A DNA stretch of 64,000 nt from JAIQGF01 sp051006995 (GTDB lineage: Bacteria > Acidobacteriota > Terriglobia > Terriglobales > Acidobacteriaceae): positions 124,001-188,000 of the forward strand of contig JBPCSQ010000029.1 in assembly GCA_051006995.1 (NCBI GenBank). The letters run 5' to 3'. The position numbers and the translations under genes were made by a program. Below are positions 1-9,135 of this stretch, piece after piece (the first letter of the stretch is position 1; every line of letters begins with the position of its first letter). Under the pieces are notes generated by a model, which was given only the letters and a program-made list of their open reading frames with translations, had not been told where the DNA came from and did no database searches.

Positions 1-2
1 TC

Positions 3-1484
3 ACGCGGTTGAACCGGGAAGTCGAGCGCGCCACCAGGGCCAAAAGCGAATTTTTGGCGACGATGAGCCATGAGATTCGCACGCCGATGAACGCGATTCT
101 CGGCATGGCCGATCTGCTGGGCGAGACCGATCTCGCCCCTGAGCAGCGCAAGTACGTCGAAATCTTCCAGCGCGCCGGCTCGAACCTGCTGAGTTTGATC
201 AACGACATCCTGGATCTGTCGAAGGTCGAGTCGGGCAACATCACGCTGGAAAGCATCGACTTCGATTTGCACGATGTGCTCCGCCGGATCGAAGAGCTGG
301 TGAAAATCAAGGCGCAGGAAAAGGGGCTGTCCGTGGCATTCAGCGTTGCGCCCGATGTGCCTCGGATGTTGATCGGTGACCCCACTCGTCTGCGCCAAAT
401 GGTTCTCAATCTGCTTGGGAATTCCATGAAGTTCACCGAAAAGGGCGGCCTGACGGTCACCGTCGAGCGCGATCGGGAGTCACCGGAACCGGGCGGGTTG
501 CGCTTCGCTGTTCAGGACACAGGAATCGGCATACCGCAGGAGAAACTCGGGACCATTTTCGAAAGCTTCTCGCAGGCGGACTCCTCCACGACCCGCAAGT
601 ACGGTGGCACTGGACTGGGACTCTCCATCACTAAGAAGTTTGCCGAATTGATGGGCGGGCGAATCTGGGTGGAAAGCACGGTCGGACAAGGAAGCACGTT
701 TTATTTCACCGCCAGGCTGGGAATCTCAAACGCCGCTCCCATCGAGCCGAAGGTGCTTTCAGCAGCGAGCGTTCCGGCCACGTCATTCGCGGGCTGCCGG
801 ATCCTCCTGGCCGACGACTCTGACGACAACCGGTTTCTCATTGGCGCTTATTTAAAAGATACCGGCTGCGTGCTCGACGTTGCCGAGAACGGCGAGGTCG
901 CTCTGCAAAAGCTGACTGCCGGCACTTATGACCTGGCGTTGATGGACGTCCATATGCCGGTGATGGACGGTTACACGGTTACAAAGCGCGCTCGGGAGTT
1001 CGAGTCGTCGAGCGGCAAGTCGGCGTTGCCAATACTCGCGTTAACCGCCGATGCCTTCAAAGATGCTGTGGACAAGAGCCACGAGGCGGGATTCACCGCC
1101 CACCTCACCAAACCGATTCGCAAGGCAACACTGCTGGAGGCCATCCGCCAATACGCGCGGCCGCATCCTCCCGGCCCGACACCTCTTCAGCCGGTCACCG
1201 TCGAAGTTGAGTCTGCGCTATCGGAAATTGTTCCCCAATATCTCCACAATCTGCGCGAGAGCTTAGTGGCGCTCAAAGATGCGCTCGCCCAGTCCAATTA
1301 TGCGGTCGCGCAGACCATCGGGCACAACATGAAGGGCACCGGGGCCGCGTACGGGTTTTCGGAGGTCACGGCGATCGGAGCAGTGATCGAGCAAGCGGCA
1401 AAGGACCGCAAACCGGATGTGATCCAAGAACGTGCTACTGCGCTTGCTGCATATCTGTCGAGTGTTAACGTGCAGTACAGGTAA
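3..1484 (+). CDS. Hybrid sensor histidine kinase (HisKA-HATPase-REC-Hpt), 5' partial
   Basis: C-terminal part of a hybrid kinase that autophosphorylates on His and relays phosphate through an Asp to a second His. The frame is open to the left edge, so the sensor region lies outside the window; the TTG at 9 is probably internal. Counting from that TTG: H-box SHEIRTPMN with His21, N-box QMVLNLLGNSMKF, DTGIGIP and GGTGLGLSI nucleotide-binding boxes. A receiver domain follows (about 262-385, Asp313 in LMDVHMP), then a C-terminal Hpt domain (His439 in GHNMKG). The Hpt makes this a complete phosphorelay in one chain. The next gene starts 6 bp after the stop, so the three signalling genes are probably one operon. 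The input signal cannot be inferred. Confidence 0.93.
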   Translation, partial: TRLNREVERATRAKSEFLATMSHEIRTPMNAILGMADLLGETDLAPEQRKYVEIFQRAGSNLLSLINDILDLSKVESGNITLESIDFDLHDVLRRIEELVKIKAQEKGLSVAFSVAPDVPRMLIGDPTRLRQMVLNLLGNSMKFTEKGGLTVTVERDRESPEPGGLRFAVQDTGIGIPQEKLGTIFESFSQADSSTTRKYGGTGLGLSITKKFAELMGGRIWVESTVGQGSTFYFTARLGISNAAPIEPKVLSAASVPATSFAGCRILLADDSDDNRFLIGAYLKDTGCVLDVAENGEVALQKLTAGTYDLALMDVHMPVMDGYTVTKRAREFESSSGKSALPILALTADAFKDAVDKSHEAGFTAHLTKPIRKATLLEAIRQYARPHPPGPTPLQPVTVEVESALSEIVPQYLHNLRESLVALKDALAQSNYAVAQTIGHNMKGTGAAYGFSEVTAIGAVIEQAAKDRKPDVIQERATALAAYLSSVNVQYR

Positions 1485-1490
1485 GGACTC

Positions 1491-2831
1491 ATGCGAGTAC
1501 GTTTCTGGGGAACGCGAGGGTCGGTTGCAACCCCGGGCGCCAGCACGCTTCGATTCGGCGGCAACACCTCGTGCGTCGAGGTGATCACCGATTCGGGCCA
1601 ACGGTTCATCCTCGACGCTGGCACCGGGATTCGCCTGCTCGGTTTGGAACTGATGTCCAGCGCTTCGAAACCAATTCGCGCGACGATACTCCTCGGCCAT
1701 ACCCACTGGGACCACATCCAGGGCTTCCCTTTCTTCATACCGATGTTCGTGCCCGGCAACGACTTCGTCGTTTGTGCTCCCGGCGGCGGCGCCAAATCAC
1801 TGGAGACCGTGCTCGCCGGCCAGATGGAATTCACTTATTTCCCCGTGGAAGCCGCGCAGCTGCCGGCCAAGATCGAATACCGGGAGCTCGCCGAAGGAAC
1901 CTACGATTTCGGTGGCGCCCGCATCATCGCGCAATACATCAATCATCCGGCAGCGAGCCTGGGTTATCGGCTCGAGGCCGACGGTGCGGTCGTGGTGTAC
2001 ATCTGTGACCATGAACCGTTTGGTCCTGCAATCTGGCGAGAAGGTGCCGCTGCAGGCCAGCTGTCGGATATCGTTCACGCGGGAGATCGCCGGCACGCCG
2101 AGTTCATGAAGTACGCCGACCTGCTCATTCACGACACCCAGTACACGCCCGAGGAGTATCCCGCCAAGAAGAATTGGGGCCACAGCACGTTTGAGTACGC
2201 AGTGGAATTGGCTGCGGCCGCCGACGTGCGGCAGCTTGCGCTGACGCATCACGATCCTTTGCACAACGACAATCAGATCGCCGAAATCGAGCAGCGCGCA
2301 CGCGCGTTAGCCCGGCAGCGCAACTTTGCGCTGCATGTGTTTGCAGCGTACGAAGGTTGCGACATTTCCGTTGCGCCATCGGCGGCAAATCGGTTACGTA
2401 CCGTCACGGTTGCGGACGCTGCCGTAAACGCCGGACCTGAGAAGGTCCGCGTTTTGGTAGTTGACGACGATCCGAATATGCGGCTGCTTGTCAGGGCCGC
2501 ACTTGGCCGCGAAGGGTTCGCCCTCTCCGAAGCAGAGGATGGTCAACGCGGGCTGGCCCTCATTAGCGCTGAATTGCCGGACCTCGTGCTGCTTGACGTC
2601 AACATGCCCGGGATGGACGGTCTGTCTGTGCTGAGAATGCTGCAAGCGGATGGGCGTACTCGCAACCTGCAGGTCATTATCTTGACCGCCCACGGAGACG
2701 AAGCAACCACCGCAGCCGGCTTCAGCGCCGGAGCCACGGATTTTCTGGCCAAGCCGTTTACGATTCCGCAGTTGGTTGCACGTGTGCGCGCGGTATTGTC
2801 GCGCAATGCGCGCAAGGCCTCGGCAAATTAG
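1491..2831 (+). CDS. Metallo-beta-lactamase-fold hydrolase fused to a receiver domain
   Basis: Residues 1-300 are an MBL-fold hydrolase of the PhnP/phosphodiesterase-like type: an RFWGTRGS opening, the metal motif HTHWDH (His70, His72, Asp74, His75), further ligand candidates in YICDHEP and LIHDTQY, and LTHHDP near the end of the domain. Residues about 317-440 are a CheY-like receiver with the acidic pocket VVDDDP, phospho-acceptor Asp369 (LLDVNMPGMDG) and the conserved Lys in AKPF. Phosphorylation probably gates the hydrolase; the substrate (cyclic nucleotide or other phosphodiester) is unknown. The start has AAGGA upstream and lies 6 bp after the kinase stop, so the kinase or its Hpt domain is the natural phosphodonor. 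The fusion is intact, with no frameshift. Confidence 0.9.
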   Translation: MRVRFWGTRGSVATPGASTLRFGGNTSCVEVITDSGQRFILDAGTGIRLLGLELMSSASKPIRATILLGHTHWDHIQGFPFFIPMFVPGNDFVVCAPGGGAKSLETVLAGQMEFTYFPVEAAQLPAKIEYRELAEGTYDFGGARIIAQYINHPAASLGYRLEADGAVVVYICDHEPFGPAIWREGAAAGQLSDIVHAGDRRHAEFMKYADLLIHDTQYTPEEYPAKKNWGHSTFEYAVELAAAADVRQLALTHHDPLHNDNQIAEIEQRARALARQRNFALHVFAAYEGCDISVAPSAANRLRTVTVADAAVNAGPEKVRVLVVDDDPNMRLLVRAALGREGFALSEAEDGQRGLALISAELPDLVLLDVNMPGMDGLSVLRMLQADGRTRNLQVIILTAHGDEATTAAGFSAGATDFLAKPFTIPQLVARVRAVLSRNARKASAN

Positions 2832-2862
2832 AACGTCAAACTTCTTTTGAAAGCTGTGGCCA

Positions 2863-3720
2863 ATGGTTACACCGATAACAGGAAAGTCGACGCTGTCAAT
2901 TCTCGCGGTGGACGACGATCCGTCCATGCTCAACTTGCTGGTGCGTTTGCTTGCGAACGGAACCACGACGGTTGAAACCTGTGGCTCCGGAGGCGAGGCG
3001 ATCAAGGCGCTCGCCGCAAAGCCGTTCGATCTGGTCCTGCTCGATGTAGGCCTTCCCGACTTCAGTGGATTGGAAATTCTAAACGCGTTCGCGACGAGCT
3101 ACCCGGCAACCCGCTTCCTCATCATTACCGCAGACGATACAGCGCAGACGGTGATGGATTCAGTGCGCGGCCATGCTTTCGGATACCTGCGTAAACCTTT
3201 TACGCCCGATCAACTGCGAACCTTGGTGGAGGAAACTATTGCCGCTCCGCCCGATCCGCAAATTGTCGTCGTCTCCGCACGGCCCGAATGGTTCGAACTT
3301 TCGCTGCCGTGCACGCGCGCCGCCGCCAATCGCATTGACAACTTCGTGCAGCAGCTTGAGTTGGATGTGACCGATGACATCCGCGACATGGTCGCGCAAG
3401 CGTTTCGCGAGCTGTTGATGAATGCCGTCGAATGGGGCGGCGGCCTCGATCCCAGCAGACGCGTGCGTGTGGCCTGCTTGAGAACCAAGCGCATGCTGCT
3501 GTACCGGATTGCCGATCCCGGCCCAGGCTTCCGATTCGAGGAATTGAAACACGCCGCCGCCGGCCAGGCTGCCGGCGATTCGGTGGCCCATATGGCGGTC
3601 CGCGAAGCGAAAGGCATTCGCCCCGGCGGTCTCGGCATTCTTATGGTACGAGCGTTCGCCGACGAGCTGCTCTACAACGAACGACACAACGAGGTCGTGT
3701 TTATCAAGTACCTCGAATAA
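2863..3720 (+). CDS. Receiver domain fused to an HATPase (RsbW/anti-sigma-like) domain
   Basis: An N-terminal receiver (about 8-128) has Asp61 in LLDVGLPD and Lys in RKPF. A C-terminal GHKL ATPase domain (about 145-285) has an N-box-like FRELLMNAVEWGG, DPGPGF and GGLGILMV. There is no HisKA dimerisation/phospho-acceptor helix, so this is not an ordinary histidine kinase. The ATPase resembles the stand-alone kinases that phosphorylate STAS anti-anti-sigma factors. The plausible role is an output protein whose kinase activity is controlled by phosphorylation from the upstream hybrid kinase. It sits 31 bp after the MBL-receiver gene, with only a weak ribosome site. The stop at 3718-3720 is followed directly, in the same frame, by a recombinase remnant. 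Confidence 0.88.
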   Translation: MVTPITGKSTLSILAVDDDPSMLNLLVRLLANGTTTVETCGSGGEAIKALAAKPFDLVLLDVGLPDFSGLEILNAFATSYPATRFLIITADDTAQTVMDSVRGHAFGYLRKPFTPDQLRTLVEETIAAPPDPQIVVVSARPEWFELSLPCTRAAANRIDNFVQQLELDVTDDIRDMVAQAFRELLMNAVEWGGGLDPSRRVRVACLRTKRMLLYRIADPGPGFRFEELKHAAAGQAAGDSVAHMAVREAKGIRPGGLGILMVRAFADELLYNERHNEVVFIKYLE

Positions 3721-4403
3721 CCCAGGGGCGGAATCGAGGGCGAACGCGAGCGGACCTTCGTCTACACCGAGCAGCTACGGCAGAAGTACGACGAACTGGC
3801 GCCGGAGCCGCTCAACAGCTGCATCCAGCTTTCTTGCGAGATTGGCATTTGCGAGAGCGAGATGATTGGGCTGCTGAAGGCGGACGTCCACATGGCGAAC
3901 AAGGCGGACGCCTGCGGCCACTACGGGTATGTCCACATCCGGGAGGGTAAGACGGAGTTCCGCAAGCGGAGCCTTCCGATTACCGCCCGGGCGAGAGCGA
4001 TCTTCAAGCAGTGGATGTCGAGCTCGAAGTGCAATCTCGTGTTCACCCGCGAGGACGGCATGAACCAATCTCGCGGTACACCCTGATCCAACAGCAGGAG
4101 AAGATGCGCAAGCTTCTGAACCTGCCGTGGGACGCATGCGTTCACTCGGCCCGGCACACTGCGTTAACCAACCTCGGTCTTACTGGCGTGGATGTATTCA
4201 CCCTGCGCAAGGCGGCCGGACACGCCAGTCCGACGACGACGGACAAGTACATCCATCCGACACCGTTAGCGACCCAGGAAGCATTCCGGAAGAAGGCACT
4301 GGCGGAGCGGCGGAATCGAGGGTCGGTTCGCAAGCAACCGGCAACCGTCGTGACGACGCCGGCTCCTCGGGAACTTGCGGCTGAGGCTGTTTCGGGTGGC
4401 TGA
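3721..4403 (+). pseudogene. Decayed tyrosine recombinase / phage-type integrase (catalytic domain only)
   Basis: Two reading frames together encode one integrase catalytic domain. Frame one (3721-4086) reads from RTFVYTEQL through IGLLKADV and KRSLPITARA to VFTREDG, then hits TGA. The other frame picks up at about 4065 with ISRYTLIQQQEKMRKL, then has the box II motif HSARHT and the tyrosine-nucleophile region GHASPTTTDKYIH, ending at 4403. A one-base frameshift near 4060-4080 joins them. The first catalytic Arg, normally in a G-hydrophobic-R-x-x-E motif, is replaced (GICESE). There is no start codon and no N-terminal arm-binding domain. The tRNA-Lys lies 158 bp downstream, a typical integration target, so this is probably the remnant of an excised or eroded island. 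Confidence 0.82.
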
Positions 4404-4560
4404 TGTCCTTCGGGACTTCGGGACCCCTGGGCAAAAACTTCGGGGATTCTTGGGGACCCCTGGTTGCTCAGGGCTACTTTTGGTTACTTACTGTGCAACC
4501 GGGCAAGAATTCGAGAATCGTCGAAAAGGCGCGTAAACACAGGGCTTGCAAGGGGGTAAG
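4404..4560. repeat. G-rich degenerate word repeats between integrase remnant and tRNA
   Basis: Just after the recombinase remnant, about 4405-4465 consists of recurring pieces such as TTCGGGA and GGGGACCCCTGG; the GGGACCCCTGG block occurs twice. The period is near 8 bp but irregular. No coding potential is seen. It could be a relative of the word arrays described elsewhere in the window, or simply decay of the mobile element. Confidence 0.4.
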
Positions 4561-4561
4561 G

Positions 4562-4637
<76 letters not shown>

Positions 4638-4770
4638 TTGCAGGTTGGAAAACAAAATTGCGGCACGTTCAGTGTAACACACGGCAAACGTCCTCGAGTT
4701 GCGGACAAACGCGTGAGCGGCGAGGCGCATCCAAGCTGCTGAATCCTTTCGCGCGCCACGCGGAGTCCGC

Positions 4771-5091
4771 ATGAATCGCTGGATCGTTTTTGATCAGCCG
4801 ACCGCCAATGCTGTAAAAACGCAGTCGGGCGACAATGCCGAAGTTCGTCCCGCATCGCAAGCTAAGGTCGTGGCTGGCGTTCTCGGCGCGCAGCACGCGG
4901 TCGGTGTACTTCCCACCGGAACTCCGGGGAAGGTCCTGCTGATGCACGCGCAACGGCGCCAGCGGCCGCAGGGGCAGCCCAAGCGCGACAACCATCTTGC
5001 GCCCGCAGGTTTTCTGGGTTTGTCCGACAGCATTGACATGGATACCGAGCCGGAGCCACCCAAGAAATGGTGGAAAAAAATCACAGGTTAG
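4771..5091 (+). CDS. Small hypothetical protein, 106 aa
   Basis: Not recognised. The protein opens MNRWIVFDQPTANAV, has a hydrophobic-polar pattern that looks like a folded alpha/beta unit (AGVLGAQHAVGVLPTG, PGKVLLMH), and ends in a charged tail EPEPPKKWWKKITG. CGGAG precedes the ATG by about 6 nt. The frame has plausible composition and no competing gene on the other strand. It stands alone between the tRNA-Lys (transcribed away) and a convergent outer-membrane gene. No signal peptide or transmembrane segment is seen. Coding is likely but not certain. Confidence 0.62.
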   Translation: MNRWIVFDQPTANAVKTQSGDNAEVRPASQAKVVAGVLGAQHAVGVLPTGTPGKVLLMHAQRRQRPQGQPKRDNHLAPAGFLGLSDSIDMDTEPEPPKKWWKKITG

Positions 5092-5175
5092 GCTGGTGTC
5101 CTTCGCGCCACGCGCCTGTAAACCAATCCTTACCGCTTTGATATTAGAAGTACCCCGAAGCTTTGCTTTTCGTGG

Positions 5176-5205
5176 GGCACGCGCGCGATTGGCCCCACGC
5201 GTGCC
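5176..5205. terminator. GGCACGCG/CGCGTGCC palindrome in a convergent gap
   Basis: Arms GGCACGCG (5176-5183) and CGCGTGCC (5198-5205) can pair across a 14-nt loop in the gap between two converging genes. There is no clear T-run, so a Rho-independent terminator is not proven. Similar palindromes lie at 36607 and 40678, also in convergent gaps. Confidence 0.4.
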
Positions 5206-5281
5206 TCAATTCCGAACAAATAACAACAGCTCACGCTACCCTTTTTATACTCAAGAAATCGAAACTGTCCGGCGGCGACCG

Positions 5282-6967
5282 CTAGAAAACAAATGCCACG
5301 CCGCCCCGGACGGCACGCGCGGACTGCACTAGGTACAGCGTATGCCCGTCGCGTCCAATCACCGGCACGTATCCCTGAGCAAGCAGGTTGCGCAAGTCCA
5401 CCAAAGCTTCCATCTTTGCCGGCAGGAAGGCAGTTCCCGGAATCGGCTGCCGGATGAAGACGTTCCAGTAAGAATCCATCGCTCCCGGTGAGGCGTCGAA
5501 CATGTCCACCGGGGTGAGCGACTTCTGGTTTGCCCAGCGGTAGGAAGTCGCCCAGGAAGTGTGCGTAGCCGGCACCTTCCCCGAGAGACGCGCGCCAATC
5601 GAGTGCCGCCACTCCTCGTGCACCGAAGAGCGGATATCGCGCCAGGCAACGTCGTTCTGCAGCAGATCGAGCACTCCGCCGTACGAGTAATTGAGTGTTC
5701 CCGTCAGATGGCCCGGCAGTTTCTGCTGTAGTACCACGCGTACGCCGCGAGTGCTGAGATTCCCGCCGTTATAAGTGAACGTTCCGGAATACAAATCAGG
5801 CAAAAGCTGAGCGATCGGAGTATCCAGGTCCCCGGCGCCGGTCAGGGCCGTGTTGTGTACGGTGTCGGAAAACATCGCCACTTCCACGTTGGTTCCACGA
5901 TGACGGCGGGCAACGGAAACCTCCTGGTGACGCGCGCGCTCCAGCACCGCTCCGCGCTCGACCATGGAGATACGCGGGCCGGATTCACCCAAATCGCCAA
6001 GCGCTGCATCGAAGCCGCGACCGAGGGTCATGTTTGGCTCCGCGGAAGCGTAGCGGTATCCGACCACGGTGTCAGGACTGAGGTGCACATCCACGGAACC
6101 AAATGGCCGCATCGCGCTGGCGTGCCCAATGAACTGCACCATCTGGTATTCGGTTCCGAGGCGGACATCGGCCAGGTCCAACAGCGAGAAGCTGTCGGAA
6201 ACGCGCGCCGACATCGCCTGCAACGCGGTACTGCGCAACATCGGGTCTGAGCTGGCAAAGTGGCGGACGGTTAAGGATATCTCCGGGGTCGAGCCGTCGG
6301 ACAGGCGGTGGGCATATGTCGTGCGCAAAACCCCGTTCTGCGGCCCGGCGCCATAGCCGACGTTGCCGTTGACCGAGAGCGTCCCCGCGGCGAACAGCGA
6401 CTTCTCGAATCCGAAATTGGTGCTCATCTCGCCCGAGCTGCCGAATCCGTCGGCCCCGCTGCCGGCAACGAACGCCAGCCGCGCTTTCAGGGTGCGATCG
6501 TCGCTGCCGGACTGCGACACCACCACCGGCCCATTGCCCACGACCCGAAGAATGGGGCGGTTGGCCGCCGACCGCAGCGTCCACTTCCACCCATCATCGT
6601 CCTGCTTGCCCTGTCGCTGCGGCAGCAATTGGACCGCTTCGAACAGCGTGTTCAAGGTCACGTTGACCAGCACACTGGCGCCGGCGCGCAAGGAAACGTT
6701 TTCCCGCAGCGCGGGCAAAAAGGAAGGAGCGGTGACTTTGACGTGATACGTGCCGGCCTCCAGACCAACAGCGTTGAAGAAGCCGCGCGCATCGGTAAAC
6801 ACGGTCATGGCGCGAGTGGCCGTGGTAAACACCTCCACGGCGGCGCCCATCTGCGGATGTCCCGCAGAATTGCGCACGAACCCGCTAATCGTGCCCGGCC
6901 GGCCAGCAGCGCAGGCGGGAACCGCCAGCGCCAGCAACAACATCATCCATCCGAGCTTTCGGCCCAT
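5282..6967 (-). CDS. Secreted carboxypeptidase-regulatory-like / beta-barrel outer-membrane protein
   Basis: A signal peptide (MGRKLGWMMLLLALAVPACA) is followed by a carboxypeptidase-like regulatory domain (about 25-105, ISGFVRNSAGHPQMGAAVEV and GTYHVKVTAPSFLP), the fold that opens many acidobacterial TonB-dependent-like receptors. The remaining 400 residues alternate polar and hydrophobic as in a beta-barrel and end in Phe (GGVAFVF), typical of BAM substrates. No plug domain is recognisable, so transport by TonB is doubtful. The ATG at 6967 is chosen because GGAGGTG sits 7 nt upstream; an in-frame ATG at 6982 lies before this Shine-Dalgarno. It follows the GWxTD gene by 42 bp on the same strand, and the two may be co-transcribed. 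Confidence 0.82.
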   Translation of the reverse strand: MGRKLGWMMLLLALAVPACAAGRPGTISGFVRNSAGHPQMGAAVEVFTTATRAMTVFTDARGFFNAVGLEAGTYHVKVTAPSFLPALRENVSLRAGASVLVNVTLNTLFEAVQLLPQRQGKQDDDGWKWTLRSAANRPILRVVGNGPVVVSQSGSDDRTLKARLAFVAGSGADGFGSSGEMSTNFGFEKSLFAAGTLSVNGNVGYGAGPQNGVLRTTYAHRLSDGSTPEISLTVRHFASSDPMLRSTALQAMSARVSDSFSLLDLADVRLGTEYQMVQFIGHASAMRPFGSVDVHLSPDTVVGYRYASAEPNMTLGRGFDAALGDLGESGPRISMVERGAVLERARHQEVSVARRHRGTNVEVAMFSDTVHNTALTGAGDLDTPIAQLLPDLYSGTFTYNGGNLSTRGVRVVLQQKLPGHLTGTLNYSYGGVLDLLQNDVAWRDIRSSVHEEWRHSIGARLSGKVPATHTSWATSYRWANQKSLTPVDMFDASPGAMDSYWNVFIRQPIPGTAFLPAKMEALVDLRNLLAQGYVPVIGRDGHTLYLVQSARAVRGGVAFVF

Positions 6968-7009
6968 GACATCCACCTCCATCGTGGAATTCGGCCTGTG
7001 TGCCCGCGG

Positions 7010-8752
7010 CTACTCTACCGTGAACTTTGCCGAGGGCGTAATCGTCTGCTTCGAGATGTTGTCGTCCACCTTGATCGTGATCCGGTACGTCCCCGGAGGC
7101 ACGTTGACCAAGGGGAGCGATTTCTCCAGCGTCATCTGCTCTCCGGGGTTCGCCAGCTTCTCGGTCGATTCGGCGATCTCCAGCAGCGGCTTATTGTTGC
7201 TCGTATTCACGATCTCGTAAGAAATCTTGGCCGAAGGCTTGTGCGTTTGCTGGTCAATGCCCAGGTTGTACACCTGCATCCAGAAGTTCACCCTCTGATC
7301 GCGCTTGAAGCTGGCCGGAACACCGTTCCCGGCATCCACCCGCGGACGCACCTTGGTATCGCCGATCACGAATGAACCGGCGCCCACACTCTTGCTCGGC
7401 ACCTTCTCCATTTGGTCGGCGATGATCAGCGTGGAGGAGGCCAGCTTGTCCTCCTCGTACGTGGGCACCTGGATACCACGGCTCCACTGGCCGATACGGT
7501 CGCCATTGACGTCCTTCAGCACCAGGTCCAGCCGGTACATCCGGTTCTGTGTGCGCAGCGGAACTGCCTTCCAGTACACGTGGGAGTTCTCCAGCACCTT
7601 GGGCAGGAGCTCATCGGGCACTCCGTCGGTCACCGTGTCCTCGAAGGTTTGCACCACCTTCCCGGTCATGGTGCTCACCCGGCCGAAGATGTTGACGGCC
7701 ATCTTCTGCACGCCTTCCTTGCTCGACCAGGTCACGTCCTTGTTCTTCACCTGCAGCGTTATTGGAACCAGCACGGTGTCGGAAGTCACCTTCACAAAAT
7801 CCAGGCGCACGTCGAAGGGCAGCAAGTTGACGCGGATCTTGTGGCTGACAATCTCTTCCAAGTCCTTGAACTTGACTGACGGTGGCCGGTTCAGCTTGGT
7901 GTACATCTCGAGGCGGTCAAACTGCTGGTTTCTCGCCGTATCAGAGAATGGGCCGCTGCCCAGATGCTCGAGCCCGCCGCCGACCGTAAACCGGTCCGCC
8001 TTGTTCGCCATGCCCATCTCTTCCCACTGCGTCAGGCCTGCTCCGGGAACATTGAGCAACGCGTCCTTCTCGGAGCGGTCTATGGTCATGCGGTACTCGT
8101 TGCACATGCACTTGTCCACGAACTCGATTTCGATCTCCTGGCCAACGCCTTCCAGGTAGCGGTAGCGCCAGGTTTCGAACGGGAACGTCGAGGTGGAGCC
8201 GCCGCCTTCTTCCGGCTTGCGCTGGTAAAAGCCACCGCTGGGATGCGAATCAATTTCGTCCGGCTTGCCGTACATGATGTACATGCGCCCGCGGTCGGTC
8301 TTCCATCCCGGAATGCCGGCGGCGAAGTGCTCATTGGCATAGGCGATACGCCGGTAGTGTTCTTCCTTAAATTCGTTCTCCGGGGTGTCGGGAGTGGGAT
8401 CGCGGCGCAGCCAGAACTGCTCGATAAAATTGTCGCGCTCTTCGTCGTTGCTCAGCTGCTTGAACGCGGAGCGCTCTTCATCGGTAATAATCCAACGGAC
8501 ATCTTCATCCAGCCATTTCTTGTAGGAGCCGCCAACTTCCTTGTTGAACGCCTTTTCGCGCTCTTTCATCTGCTTGGGCGTCAGCGGACGCTTCAACGGA
8601 TCGGTTTCCTGCCCATTTTGCCCCTGCGAGGCAGCGGCGCCTTTGCTGTCCGCCTTGCTGCTTTTGTCCTGGGCACACAGACCTGTCCCCCACATCAGGC
8701 AGCCCGCCAAAACAACTGCCAGACCACCACCCCAACCTGCTTTGCACCACAT
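7010..8752 (-). CDS. GWxTD domain-containing secreted protein
   Basis: A signal peptide (MWCKAGWGGGLAVVLAGC..., ending near LCAQ) is followed by a Lys/Glu-rich linker. Next comes the GWxTD-type domain (about 75-230), with the pattern YKKWLDEDVRWIITDEER, FWLRRDPTPDTPENEF and RIAYANEHF. This domain is common in Acidobacteriota and Bacteroidota; its biochemical role is not established. The C-terminal half is beta-rich (PGTYRITIKVDDN), consistent with an Ig-like fold. The ATG at 8752 has GAGGAG 10 nt upstream; a GTG at 8776 in the same frame is an alternative. The gene is divergent from the MacA-like adaptor gene across a 0.38-kb gap. Confidence 0.88.
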   Translation of the reverse strand: MWCKAGWGGGLAVVLAGCLMWGTGLCAQDKSSKADSKGAAASQGQNGQETDPLKRPLTPKQMKEREKAFNKEVGGSYKKWLDEDVRWIITDEERSAFKQLSNDEERDNFIEQFWLRRDPTPDTPENEFKEEHYRRIAYANEHFAAGIPGWKTDRGRMYIMYGKPDEIDSHPSGGFYQRKPEEGGGSTSTFPFETWRYRYLEGVGQEIEIEFVDKCMCNEYRMTIDRSEKDALLNVPGAGLTQWEEMGMANKADRFTVGGGLEHLGSGPFSDTARNQQFDRLEMYTKLNRPPSVKFKDLEEIVSHKIRVNLLPFDVRLDFVKVTSDTVLVPITLQVKNKDVTWSSKEGVQKMAVNIFGRVSTMTGKVVQTFEDTVTDGVPDELLPKVLENSHVYWKAVPLRTQNRMYRLDLVLKDVNGDRIGQWSRGIQVPTYEEDKLASSTLIIADQMEKVPSKSVGAGSFVIGDTKVRPRVDAGNGVPASFKRDQRVNFWMQVYNLGIDQQTHKPSAKISYEIVNTSNNKPLLEIAESTEKLANPGEQMTLEKSLPLVNVPPGTYRITIKVDDNISKQTITPSAKFTVE

Positions 8753-9135
8753 CGGCAATACACTCCTCAGAGACACTTCGGGCGCTTAGATTCTATGTGG
8801 TTGCGGTTCCAGAATCAAGGCAGGGCCGCACAGAAAAGTGGGATCATCCGCGCCAAGTCGCGAGTTGCCAAAGCTTTCCAGAGCGCGCCAGCTCTGCTCA
8901 TCCCCGCCGCCTACGCCGGACTCGCCGGAAATGTTTGGCCGCCCGCAGCAGAGTCACTATAATCTGAAGGTACTACTCATTCTTTTAAAAGGCTCCCGGA
9001 AGGCCTGCGCGGTAACCTTTCCTGTTGCGGATCGTCTGAAATGGGAACTTTTCTGCGCCAGGGCCCGTATGTGTGCTCAGGCCCCTGGGTCTTCCAGCGC
9101 AGTGTGAGCGGCAATGCCTGCGCGGGAGAGGCATC
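8753..9135. other. Intergenic region between divergent genes
   Basis: The gap holds the Shine-Dalgarno of the leftward GWxTD gene at its left end and a strong rightward promoter at 8935-8963. About 170 nt of untranslated leader then precede the adaptor gene. No RNA gene or convincing open frame is seen in it. Confidence 0.6.
8935..8963 (+). promoter_or_regulatory. Sigma70-type promoter for the efflux adaptor gene
   Basis: TTGGCC (8935-8940), a 17-bp spacer, and a perfect TATAAT (8958-8963). Transcription would start near 8970, giving a leader of about 165 nt before the GTG at 9136. Confidence 0.6.
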
